Both the position numbers and the translations under genes were made by a program. This document shows, piece after piece, positions 62,851 to 64,000 of a DNA stretch of 64,000 nucleotides. Numbering within the stretch: the first letter of the stretch is position 1; each line of letters opens with the position of its first letter. The DNA comes from Chryseobacterium mucoviscidosis (GTDB taxonomy: Bacteria > Bacteroidota > Bacteroidia > Flavobacteriales > Weeksellaceae), in NCBI RefSeq assembly GCF_002177115.1, contig NZ_MVAG01000057.1, forward strand, positions 239,902-303,901, written 5' to 3'. The notes below the pieces were generated by a model. The model was given only the letters and a program-made list of their open reading frames with translations, searched no databases and had not been told where the DNA came from.

Positions 62851-62881
62851 AACGACCTCTAAAATTGGAGGTCGTTTTTTA
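62851..62881 (+). terminator. Intrinsic terminator after the zinc-ribbon gene
   Basis: AACGACCTC (62851-62859), loop TAAAATTG, GAGGTCGTT (62868-62876), T run. It also covers the 3' side of the convergent hydrolase gene. Confidence 0.8.
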
Positions 62882-62893
62882 TGAGGATTATAA

Positions 62894-63637
62894 TTATTTC
62901 AGAAGTTCTTTTAAAAACATCAGCGTGTGATTCCACGCTCTTTTTGCCATCACTTCGTTGTAATCCGGCGATTTCGGATCGGTAAAAGTATGTTTGGAAT
63001 GTGCATACGTGATGATTTGCCAGTCCGCATTTCCATCATTCATTTCCTTCACCAGATTGTTGTAATCTTCTGGACTTACCCCTCTGTCATCGGCAGGATT
63101 TTCCACCAGAATTTTTGTCGAGATCGGTCCGTTTTTTCTCGCCTGATCCTTTCCGATGCTTCCATGGATAGAAACAACGCCCACCACAGGAAGATTTCCC
63201 CTTGCTGATTCCAAAGCTCCGGTTCCTCCGAAACAATAGCCGATAACCGCAATTTTTTCAGGAATTGCACCGTTTTTTTTCAGCTCTTCCAGCGCAAGCG
63301 AAATCCTTTTCTGGTACGCTTCGTAATTTTTCTTGTAATATCCGGAATTTTTCGCAGCCGTATCCATATTCGTAGGAATGTTTCCCTCTCCATAAATATC
63401 CGCAATAAAAGCAACGTAGCCTTGTTTTTCAAGTTCGGCAGCGGCTGTTTTCGCTTCATCATCAATTCCTTTCCAGGCAGGAAGAATCAGAACTCCGGGA
63501 AGTTTTTTCCCCGCATTGGAAGTTACCAGTCCGTTAAGTTTCTGCGCGCCGTCCTGATAAGCGACAGGTTTCAGATTCTGACCAAAAAAAGTCACCGAAG
63601 TCATTAAAAATGAAGACAATAAAAGTGAACGTATCAT
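62894..63637 (-). CDS. Exported dienelactone hydrolase-family protein
   Basis: 247 residues with a signal peptide (MIRSLLLSSFLMTSVTFFGQ). An alpha/beta hydrolase with the DLH nucleophile elbow IAVIGYCFGGTGALESA (Cys as in dienelactone hydrolase) and the late HSKHTFTDPKSPDYNE with the catalytic His; the Asp lies in ILVENPADDRGVSPED. The substrate may be a lactone or ester; degradation of chlorinated aromatics is not implied. Divergent from nothing else nearby. Confidence 0.88.
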   Translation of the reverse strand: MIRSLLLSSFLMTSVTFFGQNLKPVAYQDGAQKLNGLVTSNAGKKLPGVLILPAWKGIDDEAKTAAAELEKQGYVAFIADIYGEGNIPTNMDTAAKNSGYYKKNYEAYQKRISLALEELKKNGAIPEKIAVIGYCFGGTGALESARGNLPVVGVVSIHGSIGKDQARKNGPISTKILVENPADDRGVSPEDYNNLVKEMNDGNADWQIITYAHSKHTFTDPKSPDYNEVMAKRAWNHTLMFLKELLK

Positions 63638-63659
63638 ATTTTGTAATTTAATTTTTTTT

Positions 63660-63775
63660 AGGAGCTGTTTCCCGCTTTCGCTACTCGCTTTTTCTTAGTT
63701 TCGGCGGTGGCGAAGCCCCCGCCGAAACTAAGAAAAGAGCTCAGACACGCCGCTCAATCGGGGCTAAATATCGGT
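63660..63775. repeat. Conserved-flank hairpin repeat, copy S2
   Basis: Stem arms 63690-63711 and 63715-63736 (TTTTCTTAGTTTCGGCGGTG / CCCCCGCCGAAACTAAGAAAA), one mismatch, loop GAA. Flanks AGGAGCTGTTTCCCGCTTTC and GAGCTCAGACA...CAATCGGGGCTA agree with S1 (8001-8147), but the stem sequence differs. The remaining sequence to base 64000 is A/T-rich and holds nothing I can identify. Confidence 0.8.
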
Positions 63776-64000
63776 CTGTTTTATCAATACTGCAACAATA
63801 CCATCAATACTTCTGCCAAATTCAACCAATCATTATTAAGATTTAATCAATAAAAATTTTGAACATCTTTTGTTCTCTAAAAATTCAAGATTTTTCATTT
63901 AATCATACCCCATATTTTCAAGTTTGTGATAAGTTTGCCTACAATATTTAAAGAATACTAAAAGTTAAAAATATTCATTTAAAATAATACATTAGAAAAA

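Noticed and set aside
1..64000. CRISPR arrays, tRNA/rRNA genes, prophage or conjugative genes
   Set aside because: Searched by eye for regular spacer repeats, tRNA cloverleaf signatures and phage or transfer gene sets; none seen. Repeats found are dispersed, not arrayed.

Overview
The window looks like chromosome of a Weeksellaceae/Flavobacteriia bacterium, most like Chryseobacterium. This rests on low GC, T9SS type A sorting tails, a SecDF fusion, a GNAT-argG-argC-argD-argF'-argB-argE-argH cluster, TAnnTTTG-type promoter boxes and a large stock of short palindromic intergenic repeats. It is a chromosomal housekeeping region: I see no prophage, plasmid functions, CRISPR array, tRNA or rRNA.

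Layout. 1-9.5 kb: tail of a BNR/YCF48-like protein, hemN, an unknown membrane protein, a secreted sugar dehydrogenase-like protein, secDF and an MFS exporter. 9.6-17.3 kb: tatA-PAP2-TPR operon, trmL, rlmH, a YihY/BrkB protein, nhaA and a bifunctional (p)ppGpp enzyme (rsh). 17.3-18.9 kb: two proteins of unknown function. 19.2-30.8 kb (minus strand): a coherent acetate/propionate locus with an outer-membrane porin, an MHS-type transporter, two small membrane proteins, a transporter-fused sensor kinase (CbrA/CrbS type), a receiver-only response regulator and two acyl-CoA synthetases. A REP-associated Y1 transposase flanked by inverted REPs sits between kinase and regulator. 31-41.2 kb: complete arginine cluster using acylated ornithine intermediates, with nearly every gap filled by repeats. 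41.3-46.6 kb: an Lrp regulator divergent from egtD-egtB and an OpuC/EgtUV-like ABC transporter, which suggests one operon for ergothioneine synthesis and transport. 46.8-53.2 kb: an AlkA-like glycosylase, then pyrB-carA-carB behind a candidate leader-peptide attenuator. 53.4-64 kb: TPR, SRPBCC, XAC2610-like, an unusual ABC ATPase with its membrane partner, a lipoprotein, DUF2911, a GNAT gene broken by an in-frame stop, a cupin, a zinc-ribbon protein and a dienelactone hydrolase-like protein.

Most notable observations: (1) the substrate-binding part of the EgtU-like permease fusion is circularly permuted, with its C-terminal half placed before its N-terminal half; (2) pyrB has a 23-codon leader ORF ending on an intrinsic terminator behind a consensus promoter, the architecture of UTP-sensing attenuation; (3) a RAYT gene with 44-nt terminal inverted REPs, and REP copies elsewhere carrying compensatory stem changes; (4) several other dispersed repeat families (29-bp perfect hairpins in conserved flanks, ~205-260 bp repeats in the arginine cluster, MITE-like elements with terminal inverted repeats); (5) an ornithine transcarbamylase-family enzyme with Val at the residue known to set succinyl versus acetyl specificity. 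Gene functions are assigned from remembered family motifs; no database search was run.
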